Shown here piece by piece: positions 1-7,172 of a stretch of 7,665 bases of DNA. The notes below the pieces were generated by a model. It had not been told where the DNA came from and did no database searches. It was given only the letters and a program-made list of their open reading frames with translations. Made by a program: the position numbers and the translations under genes. Source of the stretch: an uncultured Cryomorphaceae bacterium (lineage in GTDB: Bacteria > Bacteroidota > Bacteroidia > Flavobacteriales > Schleiferiaceae); assembly GCA_913049755.1 (NCBI GenBank), contig CAJWXO010000057.1:1-7665 (forward strand). The letters are read 5' to 3'. The first letter of the stretch is position 1. Every line of letters starts with the position of its first letter.

Positions 1-1251
1 ATATATTTTCCTATGACGGATGTTATTCATAAAGTTTTGAACGATATCACAATTGACGATTGGGCTATAATTATCGGTGGGGATTCTCATACACGAATGT
101 CAAAAGGAGTTGCATTTGGTGCGGACTCAGGAACTGTTGCTCTTGCCCTTGCAACTGGTGAAGCAAGTATGCCAATTCCTGAATCCGTGAAAGTTACTTT
201 TAAAGGGGAAATGCAGAGCCATATGGACTTTAGAGATGTTGTTCATGCCACTCAATCTCAAATGCTTGATAATTTTGATGAGAATGTTTTCCAAGGCAGA
301 ATCATCGAGGTCCACATTGGAACGTTACTTGCTGACCAGGCATTCACATTTACAGATTGGACTGCTGAAATGAAAGCAAAGGCATCTATTTGTATTTCTC
401 AAGATGATACTCTAATTAAATCTCTGGAGATTTCTAAGGCAAGAATTGAGATCATGATTAAAAAGGGGATGGATAATAAATCGCAGGTTCTCCAAGGGCT
501 TATCGACCAAGCAGATAAAAGAATTTATGAGATTATAAGCGGAGAAAAACCAGCTCTAACTCCGGATAATAACGCTAAGTATCATGCCGAGTTTGAAGTG
601 GATTTAGATATTATTGGACAACCTATGATTGCTGATCCAGATGTCCATAATGAGGATGTTTCCAAAAGATATACTCATGACGCAATACGACCACTGTCAT
701 ATTATAACGGAAGTAAAAACATTGATCTTGGCTTTGTTGGTTCTTGCATGGTGCATAAAGGCGATCTTAAAATAGTTTCCCAAATGCTTAGAAATTTAGA
801 GGCTCAGAAGGGAGTGGTTGAATTTAATGCACCTCTAGTAGTTGCTGCTCCAACATATAATATTATTGATGAACTCAAAGAGGAAGGGGATTGGGACATT
901 CTTTCTAAATACTCAGGCTTTGAGTTTAATGACGATGCTCCTAAAAATTCTGCTCGTACCGAATATAAAAATATGATGTACCTGGAGAGACCTGGATGCA
1001 ATCTTTGTATGGGTAACCAAGAAAAAGCGGAAAAAGGGGATACCGTTATGGCCACTTCTACACGTTTGTTTAAAGGACGCGTTGTTGCCGATTCAGAACG
1101 TAAAAAAGGAGAGTCATTACTTGGATCTACTCCGGTAACTGTACTTTCTGCGATTCTTGGTAGAATACCGACCTTAAAAGAGTATCATGATGCTGTTGAA
1201 GGTATTAATCTTACTAAATTCGCTCCTCCCAGTAAAAAAATGTGTTCCTGA
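1..1251 (+). CDS. acnB: Aconitate hydratase B (AcnB), C-terminal part, cut by left window edge
   Basis: AcnB interconverts citrate and isocitrate through cis-aconitate in the TCA cycle, in the cytoplasm; the family often also acts on 2-methylisocitrate. The frame is open to base 1, so the ATG at base 13 is internal and about half of the usual 860-930 residues is missing (the N-terminal HEAT-like and swivel domains). Counting from the first visible codon, the aconitase signature GGDSHTR is at residues 26-32. The three [4Fe-4S] ligands are visible: Cys249 in GSCM, and Cys333 and Cys336 in PGCNLCMGNQ. The substrate-loop motif ATSTR follows. The first two cluster cysteines are 84 residues apart against 59 in E. 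coli AcnB (recalled), because of an extra stretch just before PGCNLC; I believe this is normal for Bacteroidota. The protein ends in a lysine-rich tail. The next gene is 159 bases away, so acnB probably ends its own transcript. Confidence 0.96.
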   Translation: MYFPMTDVIHKVLNDITIDDWAIIIGGDSHTRMSKGVAFGADSGTVALALATGEASMPIPESVKVTFKGEMQSHMDFRDVVHATQSQMLDNFDENVFQGRIIEVHIGTLLADQAFTFTDWTAEMKAKASICISQDDTLIKSLEISKARIEIMIKKGMDNKSQVLQGLIDQADKRIYEIISGEKPALTPDNNAKYHAEFEVDLDIIGQPMIADPDVHNEDVSKRYTHDAIRPLSYYNGSKNIDLGFVGSCMVHKGDLKIVSQMLRNLEAQKGVVEFNAPLVVAAPTYNIIDELKEEGDWDILSKYSGFEFNDDAPKNSARTEYKNMMYLERPGCNLCMGNQEKAEKGDTVMATSTRLFKGRVVADSERKKGESLLGSTPVTVLSAILGRIPTLKEYHDAVEGINLTKFAPPSKKMCS

Positions 1252-1261
1252 TCTTTTTTTT
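1234..1261 (+). terminator. Possible weak terminator after acnB
   Basis: A run of seven A (1234-1240) in the last codons of acnB can pair with a run of eight T (1254-1261) just after the stop codon, leaving a loop of about 13 bases and a U-rich 3' end. The stem is A-T only and therefore weak. It is the only terminator-like structure I see after acnB. It could equally be chance in AT-rich DNA. Confidence 0.18.
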
Positions 1262-1361
1262 ATAATTTGAACGAATCATGTATTCTTTAAACCTATTTTT
1301 TACGTCAGAGTTGCGAATTTCGTCCACTTTTTGTTCTTAAAAAAACATACAAGGTTGAGCA

Positions 1362-1396
1362 TTTGATGTTTTAGCCATTTGCTTTTTATACCTTGG
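1362..1396 (+). promoter_or_regulatory. Candidate Bacteroidota-type promoter for the MFS gene, in the 159-base gap 1252-1410
   Basis: TTTG at 1362-1365 and TACCTTGG at 1389-1396 are separated by 23 bases. The Bacteroidota primary sigma consensus is roughly TTG or TTTG, 17-23 bases, then TAnnTTTG. The -7 element here has one mismatch and the spacer is at the upper limit. If real, transcription would start near 1403, just ahead of the ATG at 1411 and downstream of the alternative TTG at 1393, so it would favour the ATG as start. The remainder of the gap is T-rich with no convincing ORF, RNA gene or strong hairpin. Confidence 0.3.
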
Positions 1397-1410
1397 TCAA
1401 AAATCCATTT

Positions 1411-2712
1411 ATGGCTATATCAAATGATTCCAGAACCCAATGGGGTTGGGTAATGTATGACTGGGCGAATTCATCTTACAGTCTTGTAATTAGTACTGCA
1501 ATTTTCCCAATTTATTATGCTACAGTAATGGATGGTGCAGGAAAGATAAGTTTTCCTTTTTTCGGTGGTAATATTTCTACCACAGCCGCATATACATTCG
1601 TGGTCGCTGCAGCATTTTTAACAATTAGTTTGATCACTCCTTATCTCAGCGCTTTGTCTGAAGTTTCAGGGAAGAAAAAGTCATTTATGCGTGCCTTTAT
1701 TTATTGTGGTTCCTTCGCATGTGCTGGTATGTTTTTTTTTACGGAAAGTTTAATTTGGTGGGGTCTTTTATCACCATATTTGGCATCATTATGTTTTAGC
1801 GGAAGTTTAGTTTTTTATAATTCTTATTTACCTGACATAGCAAAAATAGAGGATCAAGATTCTTTAAGCGCTCGGGGTTTTGCTCTGGGATATTTGGGTA
1901 GTTCCTTAGTATTAATAGCATCCTTAGTATTTATTCAAAATCCAAATTGGTTGGGAATTAATGATGTCGCTTTGATCACAAGATTAAGTTTTGTTTTTGT
2001 TGGTGTATGGTGGCTTTGCTGGGGGGAATTTGCCTTATATCGTCTTCCTTCAGGTGTTTCAATTTTAATAGAAAAAAACAAGGGTTATATACGAGAGAGC
2101 TACTTACGCTTATTTTTAGTTTTGAAAGAATTCAATAAAATCGATGGATTGAATAGATTTCTACTGGGTTTTTTCTTTGCCTCAGCAGGGGTTCAGACTG
2201 TTATACTTATTGCTTCTTTATTTGGGACCAAAGTTCTTGGTCTCGAATCGAGTTCTTTGATATTGACGATTCTATTAATTCAATTTGTTGCAATTTTAGG
2301 CTCATGGCTTTTCGCTAAACTTTCTACTAGATTCGGAAATATTCGCAGTTTGATTGCAGCTTCTGCACTTTGGGTCGTAATCTGTATCCTTGCTTTTTTT
2401 GTAAACTCAGAATTACAATTTTATCTTCTTGGTGCTTCAGTAGGGCTAGTAATGGGTGGGCTGCAGTCGTTGGGTCGATCTACATTCTCTAAAATGTTAC
2501 CGCTAGAAGATGAATACGTGACTTATTTTAGTTTTTTTGATATTGCTGAAAAATTATCTACGGTTCTTGGAATGGTTGCAGTTGGATGGGTAGAAACAGT
2601 AACGGGTGACCTCAGGTTATCGCCATTAGTTCTTTCTGTATTTTTTTTAATTGCAATTTTTTTATGGTTCGGAGTCAATAAATTTTATTTTTCAAATAAA
2701 AACTTAGTCTAA
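1411..2712 (+). CDS. MFS transporter, UMF1/Atg22-like family, unknown substrate
   Basis: This is an inner-membrane protein of 433 residues, the usual size for a 12-helix major facilitator. It is placed in the UMF1 (Atg22-like) family by the N-terminal motif W-x-x-YDWANSSY (YDWANSSY at 16-23), by NSYLPDIA in the first half (about 137-144), by GGLQSLGRSTFSKMLP (about 349-364) and by FSFFDIAEKLS (about 373-383). Hydrophobic segments are spread along the whole length, with a more polar central loop around residues 214-245. Yeast Atg22 exports amino acids from the vacuole, but the bacterial members have no established substrate. The frame could start at TTG (1393), adding six residues; I prefer ATG 1411, which gives a start close to the family motif and fits the candidate promoter. 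The cytochrome gene starts 19 bases after the stop, so co-transcription is possible. Confidence 0.9.
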   Translation: MAISNDSRTQWGWVMYDWANSSYSLVISTAIFPIYYATVMDGAGKISFPFFGGNISTTAAYTFVVAAAFLTISLITPYLSALSEVSGKKKSFMRAFIYCGSFACAGMFFFTESLIWWGLLSPYLASLCFSGSLVFYNSYLPDIAKIEDQDSLSARGFALGYLGSSLVLIASLVFIQNPNWLGINDVALITRLSFVFVGVWWLCWGEFALYRLPSGVSILIEKNKGYIRESYLRLFLVLKEFNKIDGLNRFLLGFFFASAGVQTVILIASLFGTKVLGLESSSLILTILLIQFVAILGSWLFAKLSTRFGNIRSLIAASALWVVICILAFFVNSELQFYLLGASVGLVMGGLQSLGRSTFSKMLPLEDEYVTYFSFFDIAEKLSTVLGMVAVGWVETVTGDLRLSPLVLSVFFLIAIFLWFGVNKFYFSNKNLV

Positions 2713-2731
2713 TCTTATGCGTTATCAATAA

Positions 2732-3112
2732 ATGGATCTCTTCAAATTAAGTAAAAGTTACAATAGACTACTCTTTTTATTCGCTATTTTATGCTCAGGG
2801 TGCACGTATGATAATGTCCAGAGCAAGTACAATCGATTTGAGTGTGATTTACTTAATGTTTCTTGGTCCGCCGACATCGAGCCACTGGTTAATCAGTTTT
2901 GCGTTGGCTGTCACCAAGGATCATCCCCTGCTGCAGGTTTACTCCTAGATAGATATGAAGTTGTCAAAGCCTCTGTTCTGCAAGGAGAGTTTTCAATCCG
3001 AATCAATAAACCTATTACTGATCCGTTAAAAATGCCTCCAAATGCTACCTTAGATTCTTGTGCAATCGATAAGATAAATATGTGGATCGCAAATGGTGCA
3101 CCAAAAAATTAA
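2732..3112 (+). CDS. Small mono-heme cytochrome c lipoprotein
   Basis: This 126-residue protein appears to be an exported electron carrier anchored by lipid. Residues 13-23 are hydrophobic and lead to LCSGC, giving Cys24 as the likely lipidated residue; the lipobox is imperfect, with Cys at -3. The mature part has one heme-binding motif, CVGCH (57-61), inside the common pattern SADIEPLVNQFC, and Met101 in KMPP is the probable distal heme ligand. The ending IANGAPKN is the usual close of this cytochrome family. Cys38 and Cys110 remain and could form a disulphide. The mature size of about 100 residues fits a class I-type fold. YceI begins 6 bases after the stop, so translation is probably coupled within one mRNA. 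The redox partner is unknown. The family assignment is firm; membrane location (inner or outer, facing the periplasm or outside) cannot be read from the sequence. Confidence 0.9.
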   Translation: MDLFKLSKSYNRLLFLFAILCSGCTYDNVQSKYNRFECDLLNVSWSADIEPLVNQFCVGCHQGSSPAAGLLLDRYEVVKASVLQGEFSIRINKPITDPLKMPPNATLDSCAIDKINMWIANGAPKN

Positions 3113-3118
3113 ATTTTT

Positions 3119-3661
3119 ATGAAAAAAACACTTGTTTTAGTTCTGTTCTTGTTGTCATTTTCTAGTTTGTTTGCCCAGAAGATGTTGAGTAAAAATAGTT
3201 TCGTACATATTTATTCTTATACACCAATTGAAGATATTCAGGCTTCGTTGAATGATGGTATGGCCATTTTAAATATTGAGACAAAAGAGATAGCTTATAT
3301 TTTGAATATTCAATCACTGACTTTTAAAAATGCATTAATGCAAGAGCATTTTAATGAAAACTATATGGAGTCGGAAAAATTCCCAAAAGCTACTTTGAAT
3401 GGGAGTATCTCAGGTGACATAAATTTTAAAAAAATGGGTACTTACACATTGACATTGAAAGGGAAAATGAAAATGCATGGAGTAGAACAAGTTATGTCTG
3501 TGCCAATAGAACTGAATATACTCGAGGATCTATCGGTGATTCTCAAAACAGATTTTTTTGTGAAATGTAAAGATTTTGAAATCAAAATTCCTAAACTTAT
3601 GTTCACAAAGATTGCTGAAGAAATTAAAGTCACCGTTGAATCAAAATTTTTAAATCAATAG
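3119..3661 (+). CDS. YceI-like secreted lipid-binding family protein
   Basis: This is a 180-residue exported protein with a clear signal peptide: MKKTLVLVLFLLSFSSLFA, with cleavage expected before Gln20. The mature part matches the YceI pattern. It has SKNSFVHIYSYTP near the start, LMQEHFNENYMESEKFPKAT (about 73-92), which is the strongest family signature, GTYTLTLKGKMKMHGVEQ (about 107-124), and a closing strand with EIKIPKLMFTKIAEEIKVTV. YceI proteins form a lipocalin-like beta-barrel that holds an isoprenoid or other long lipid in characterised members; the ligand here is unknown. It lies 6 bases after the cytochrome gene and 10 bases before the DUF5777-like gene. There is no Shine-Dalgarno sequence before the ATG, only a T-rich stretch, as is common in Bacteroidota. 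Length is normal and the gene is intact. Confidence 0.92.
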   Translation: MKKTLVLVLFLLSFSSLFAQKMLSKNSFVHIYSYTPIEDIQASLNDGMAILNIETKEIAYILNIQSLTFKNALMQEHFNENYMESEKFPKATLNGSISGDINFKKMGTYTLTLKGKMKMHGVEQVMSVPIELNILEDLSVILKTDFFVKCKDFEIKIPKLMFTKIAEEIKVTVESKFLNQ

Positions 3662-3671
3662 CTTATTTGTG

Positions 3672-4574
3672 ATGGGTAAATATTATGTAACGATACGTAA
3701 AGGAATCCTTTTTGTGGGATTCGTATTATTTGGATTTGCAGCAAATGCTCAAGATGATTTATTAGCGGAGTTAAATGCTGTAGATTCTAATCCAACAAAA
3801 TCATATGTATTTGCCACTTTCAAAGGTACGCGGGTTATAAATATGCAATCAATTGAGTTACCAGGTGAGGGTGTAGGTCAATTTATTGTCGGACACAGAT
3901 TTGGAGCGTTAAATGATAGGCCGCTATATAATCTTTTTGGGATGGATATTGCTCAAATTCGATTTGAATATAGTTACTCTCCAAAAGCCTGGATAAACAT
4001 AGGAGCGGGGCGTTCGTCGGGTGCTAAGACTTATGATTTTTTTACTAAAATAAAGCTATTGCGTCAATCAAATAGATCAAAATGTTCGCAATGTATAGAT
4101 TTCCCTATTTCAATGGCATACTACGGTTCAGCTACAATTGTCACTACTCCATACTCCGATGGAATCGATCATGATTTTCTAGACCGCATGGCATACACTA
4201 ATCAAATAATTATTGCGAGAAAATTTAATAAGAATATTTCGTTACAACTTGTACCAACTTTGGTTCATTATAATTTGGTACCCACAGTTCATGACAATAA
4301 TGATTTACTTGCCTTGGGTCTAGGAGTAAGATATAAACTCACAAACCGAATGGCCTTGACCTCAGAGATTATGCTTCGGCAGCAGCAGCCATCTAAAACA
4401 TTCAATGCTTTGAGTGTCGGTATCGACATAGAAACGGGAGGACATGTATTCCAGTTTCATTTAACAAACTGCAGATTAATGGCGGATAATCAGTGGATAA
4501 CTCAAAACCCTGGGAGTTGGGCTAATGGTGACATATTTTTAGGATTCAATATAAGTCGGGTGTTCACGCATTGA
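3672..4574 (+). CDS. DUF5777-like outer-membrane beta-barrel protein
   Basis: This 300-residue protein has a signal peptide ending in FAANA, with cleavage before Gln27. The mature start QDDLLAEL, then FKGTRVINMQSIELPG, VGHRFGAL, GAGRSSGAKTYDFFTKIKLL (about 111-130), DRMAYTNQIIIARKF (171-185), SVGIDIETGGHVFQFHLTN (248-266) and WANGDIFLGFNISRVF at the end agree with the DUF5777 beta-barrel family as I remember it. The alternating polar/hydrophobic strands and aromatic ends fit an outer-membrane barrel; the chain ends in FTH rather than a terminal Phe. A CSQC pair (Cys138, Cys141) sits in a loop where I do not recall cysteines in relatives. GTG at 3669 directly precedes ATG 3672 in frame; the ATG is preferred and the product is the same after cleavage. 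The function of the family is unknown. Tight spacing to YceI and the cytochrome implies a shared role in the envelope. Confidence 0.88.
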   Translation: MGKYYVTIRKGILFVGFVLFGFAANAQDDLLAELNAVDSNPTKSYVFATFKGTRVINMQSIELPGEGVGQFIVGHRFGALNDRPLYNLFGMDIAQIRFEYSYSPKAWINIGAGRSSGAKTYDFFTKIKLLRQSNRSKCSQCIDFPISMAYYGSATIVTTPYSDGIDHDFLDRMAYTNQIIIARKFNKNISLQLVPTLVHYNLVPTVHDNNDLLALGLGVRYKLTNRMALTSEIMLRQQQPSKTFNALSVGIDIETGGHVFQFHLTNCRLMADNQWITQNPGSWANGDIFLGFNISRVFTH

Positions 4575-4616
4575 CTCTTTTTACTTCAATTAAGGTTTTA
4601 ATCCGACAAGTTACAA

Positions 4617-5813
4617 TTGAGAAATAAAAATTACGATTTTACAATAGTTGGGGGTGGTATCATAGGAGCATCAACTGCCTATAAACTGAAGCTTAAGTTC
4701 CCTAGATCGAAAATATTAGTTATTGAAAAAGAAATTCAATCATCAACTCATCAAACAGGAAGAAACTCTGGTGTTATTCATTCTGGACTATACTATACTC
4801 CAGGATCATTAAAGGCGAAAACATGCATAAATGGATATCATCAACTTTTAAAATTTTGTCTTGAAGAAAATATCATGCACAAAATTTGTGGAAAATTAGT
4901 AGTTCCAAAGAATGAATTGGAATTGAAAAAATTAGAGTCAATAGCAAAAAGAGGTTTAGAAAATGGCCTAGCTGGTATTCGTTTTGTGGATAAAAAAGAA
5001 GTGAAGAAAATGGAGCCATACATTCATTCTACAAATGCACTTCATGTACCTCAGACTGGGATAGTTGATTATATAGAAATGACAAAAAGGCTCATTGCCA
5101 TCGCAGTTGCAGATGAAGGCTCATTCAGAACAAAGGCCAAGGTCATAGATCTGGGAACTACGTCAAATAAATCATTTATTAAGCTATCAAATAATGAGAT
5201 TATTTTTTCGGAAAAAATAATTTTTTGTGCAGGACTTCAAAGTGATCGGTTAGCCAAATTAGATGGGCTTGCTGGGGATATCCAGATAGTGCCATTTAGA
5301 GGAGACTATTATCAATTGAAAAATGAATCAAGATTTAAAGTAAAAAACCTTATTTATCCGGTTCCGAATCCTGATTTTCCATTTTTAGGTGTCCATTTCA
5401 CCAGAATGATTGATGGAACCGTGGAGTGCGGTCCTAACGCGGTTTTCTCTTTTTCTCGTGAGGGTTACAATAGGAATTCATTTAATTTTATGGATTTAAT
5501 GACTTCTCTAAGCTTTCAGGGAACATGGAATTTGTTTGCATCGAATTGGCGTTTTGGATTAAAAGAGTACAAGTTGGCATTTTTTAAAAATGCATATTTA
5601 GCTGAGCTTCGTAAAATTATGCCAAATTTAGAGGCTTCTGATCTGGTGCGAGGCAGATCGGGAATAAGAGCTCAGGCTTTGGATAAAAAAGGTAACCTTG
5701 TTGACGACTTCGTTATAAAAAAAGGTAAAATAGGTATTCATGTTTTAAATGCTCCATCTCCAGCTGCTACGGCTTCATTGGCTATTGCTGACGAAATAAT
5801 CAGTCATTTATGA
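4617..5813 (+). CDS. lhgO: L-2-hydroxyglutarate dehydrogenase/oxidase LhgO (FAD-dependent)
   Basis: LhgO oxidises L-2-hydroxyglutarate, a side product of malate dehydrogenase and related enzymes, back to 2-oxoglutarate. It uses FAD and, in E. coli, passes electrons to the membrane quinone pool. The 398 residues match the family length. The FAD dinucleotide fold is at the start: YDFTIVGGGIIGAST with GxGxxG at 12-17 and the ribose-binding acid Glu37. The family block HQTGRNSGVIHSGLYYTPGS is at 45-64, and the C-terminal block has RAQALDKKGNLVDDFV and NAPSPAATASLA (378-389). The start must be TTG 4617: the FAD motif begins at residue 6, the next upstream stop in frame is at 4599, and there is no ATG or GTG between. 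The gene lies 42 bases after the barrel gene without a clear promoter, so it may be read from the same transcript, though its role looks unrelated. It converges on purB 13 bases away. Confidence 0.93.
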   Translation: MRNKNYDFTIVGGGIIGASTAYKLKLKFPRSKILVIEKEIQSSTHQTGRNSGVIHSGLYYTPGSLKAKTCINGYHQLLKFCLEENIMHKICGKLVVPKNELELKKLESIAKRGLENGLAGIRFVDKKEVKKMEPYIHSTNALHVPQTGIVDYIEMTKRLIAIAVADEGSFRTKAKVIDLGTTSNKSFIKLSNNEIIFSEKIIFCAGLQSDRLAKLDGLAGDIQIVPFRGDYYQLKNESRFKVKNLIYPVPNPDFPFLGVHFTRMIDGTVECGPNAVFSFSREGYNRNSFNFMDLMTSLSFQGTWNLFASNWRFGLKEYKLAFFKNAYLAELRKIMPNLEASDLVRGRSGIRAQALDKKGNLVDDFVIKKGKIGIHVLNAPSPAATASLAIADEIISHL

Positions 5814-5822
5814 TTGATTATT
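5795..5822. terminator. Inverted repeat at the lhgO/purB convergent junction
   Basis: AATAATCA (5795-5802) and TGATTATT (5815-5822) are perfect complements. Inside them a further G-T pair and three Watson-Crick pairs extend the stem to 12 pairs around the loop TTTA on the plus-strand RNA. On the minus-strand RNA the G-T becomes a C-A mismatch. The repeat covers the lhgO stop codon and most of the 13-base spacer to purB. That position suits a two-way terminator, but there is no strong U tract on either side and the stem is AT-rich, so its strength is uncertain. Confidence 0.38.
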
Positions 5823-5826
5823 ATGA

Positions 5827-7164
5827 TTAGCGCCCAACAAAGTTATGTGGAGAGAGTAAATTTAATTCGTCTTTAACTAACTGCGGAATGCTAAGAGTGT
5901 TAATGAAATCAGAGATAGTCTTTTTATTAATTTCATTGTTTGTTCTTGTTAAGTCTTTTAATGCCTCATAAGGTTTGGGGTAGCCCTCTCTTCTTAGTAT
6001 TGTCTGTATTGCTTCTGCTACAACTGCCCAATTATTGTCTAAGTCTTGATCAATTTTCTCTTTGTTAATAATAAGTTTCTTTAATCCTTTTTGGAGATTA
6101 TTTAATGCAATCAAGCCATGTCCGAAAGGAACTCCAATGTTTCTGAGTACTGTTGAGTCTGTTAAATCTCTTTGAAGCCTAGATATGGGAAGTTTGAGGG
6201 ACAAGTGCTGAAAAAAACTATTTGCAATTCCAAGGTTTCCCTCGGCATTTTCAAAATCTATAGGATTTACTTTGTGCGGCATAGCAGAGGATCCAACCTC
6301 TCCATCGATAATTTGTTGTTTAAAATAATCCATACTGATGTAAGTCCAAATATCGCGAGAAAGGTCAATTAGGATTGTATTAATTCGCCTAACAGAGTCA
6401 AAGTATGCAGCAAGATTATCATAATGTTCAATTTGAGTTGTTGGGTATGACCTATTAAGACCCAGATTTGAACAGAATTTTTCGGCAAAATTATGCCAAT
6501 CGGTATCCGGGTAGGCGGCAAAGTGCGCATTGAAATTTCCTGTAGCCCCACCAAATTTTGATGAAAAAGGAATACTTTTCATTAAATCTATTTGAGCTTC
6601 TAATCTAGCTATAAATACTCGCCATTCTTTTCCTAAACGTGTTGGGGATGCCGCCTGACCATGAGTTCTTGCCAAGATAGTTATTCCAGCCCACTCTTGG
6701 GATTGAGCTTTTAAAGTTTCTATTAGACTCGAAATATTTGGAATAAACTGTTCGAAGTGGAATTCTCTCAAAGAAAGAGGGATAGCAGTATTGTTAATAT
6801 CTTGAGAGGTTAAACCAAAGTGGATAAATTCGGATTGAGATTCAAGCCCTAAACTTGAAAATTTTTCTTTTAAAAAATATTCTACTGCCTTGACGTCATG
6901 ATTTATTGTCTTCTCGATTTTTTTGATTCGCAACGCGTCTTCTTCACAAAAATTTTGAACGATTTCTCTAATCCATTTTTTTTCTTTTGACCCTATATCC
7001 TTAAGAGCAGTAATGCCTGTTTCTGAGAGCGCAATAAAGTATTCTACTTCAATATTGACTCGATATGATATTAGTCCAAATTCAGAGAAATAAGTCGAAA
7101 GAACATCAGTGTGTCTTTTGTATCGTCCATCTAAAGGAGATAAGGCTTTGAGTGTAAAATCCAT
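5827..7164 (-). CDS. purB: Adenylosuccinate lyase PurB
   Basis: PurB catalyses two steps of purine synthesis: SAICAR to AICAR plus fumarate, and adenylosuccinate to AMP plus fumarate. It acts in the cytoplasm as a homotetramer. The 445 residues are close to the 456 of the E. coli type. Conserved regions are SPLDGRY (9-15), NHDVKAVEY (88-96), TSQDINNT (119-126), ARTHGQAASPT (165-175) with the catalytic acid/base His168, and the fumarase/aspartase-superfamily signature GSSAMPHKVNP (291-301) with catalytic Ser292. These two positions are offset by three from E. coli His171 and Ser295. TQIEHYDN (243-250) and the closing FVGR also fit. The ATG at 7164 starts just before LKALSPLDGRY, as in homologues. 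It lies 8 bases after the nuclease-domain gene, and a good promoter-like sequence lies inside the end of that gene, so it may be transcribed both with its neighbour and independently. Confidence 0.97.
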   Translation of the reverse strand: MDFTLKALSPLDGRYKRHTDVLSTYFSEFGLISYRVNIEVEYFIALSETGITALKDIGSKEKKWIREIVQNFCEEDALRIKKIEKTINHDVKAVEYFLKEKFSSLGLESQSEFIHFGLTSQDINNTAIPLSLREFHFEQFIPNISSLIETLKAQSQEWAGITILARTHGQAASPTRLGKEWRVFIARLEAQIDLMKSIPFSSKFGGATGNFNAHFAAYPDTDWHNFAEKFCSNLGLNRSYPTTQIEHYDNLAAYFDSVRRINTILIDLSRDIWTYISMDYFKQQIIDGEVGSSAMPHKVNPIDFENAEGNLGIANSFFQHLSLKLPISRLQRDLTDSTVLRNIGVPFGHGLIALNNLQKGLKKLIINKEKIDQDLDNNWAVVAEAIQTILRREGYPKPYEALKDLTRTNNEINKKTISDFINTLSIPQLVKDELNLLSPHNFVGR

Positions 7165-7172
7165 TTCTGTAT

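Noticed and set aside
1393..1410. TTG at 1393 as the start of the transporter
   Set aside because: It adds only six residues, overlaps the candidate -7 element, and an ATG at 1411 places the start close to the family N-terminal motif. It remains possible.
1732..1740. Run of nine T in the MFS gene, with T8 and T7 runs at 2641-2648 and 2657-2663, as possible phase-variation tracts
   Set aside because: The runs encode Phe and Leu in membrane helices of an AT-rich genome and are in frame. The gene is intact and no switchable surface function is implied.
1903..1931. Direct repeat TCCTTAGTATT (1903-1913 and 1921-1931)
   Set aside because: Both copies encode similar Ser-Leu-Val stretches of one membrane helix. 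It is a short in-frame repeat with no further copies, so chance or helix composition explains it.
4575..4616. A promoter for lhgO in the 42-base gap after the barrel gene
   Set aside because: TTG at 4571 and TAAGGTTTT at 4591 have acceptable spacing, but the -7 element is off by one base in length and lacks the final G. The evidence is too weak to list.
6172..6372. Plus-strand open frame of 66 codons opposite purB
   Set aside because: It lies wholly inside the conserved PurB coding sequence on the opposite strand and shows no recognisable protein features. The same holds for the other antisense frames at 127-315, 804-1055, 3442-3633 and 4841-5023, and for the second minus frame at 6369-6554.
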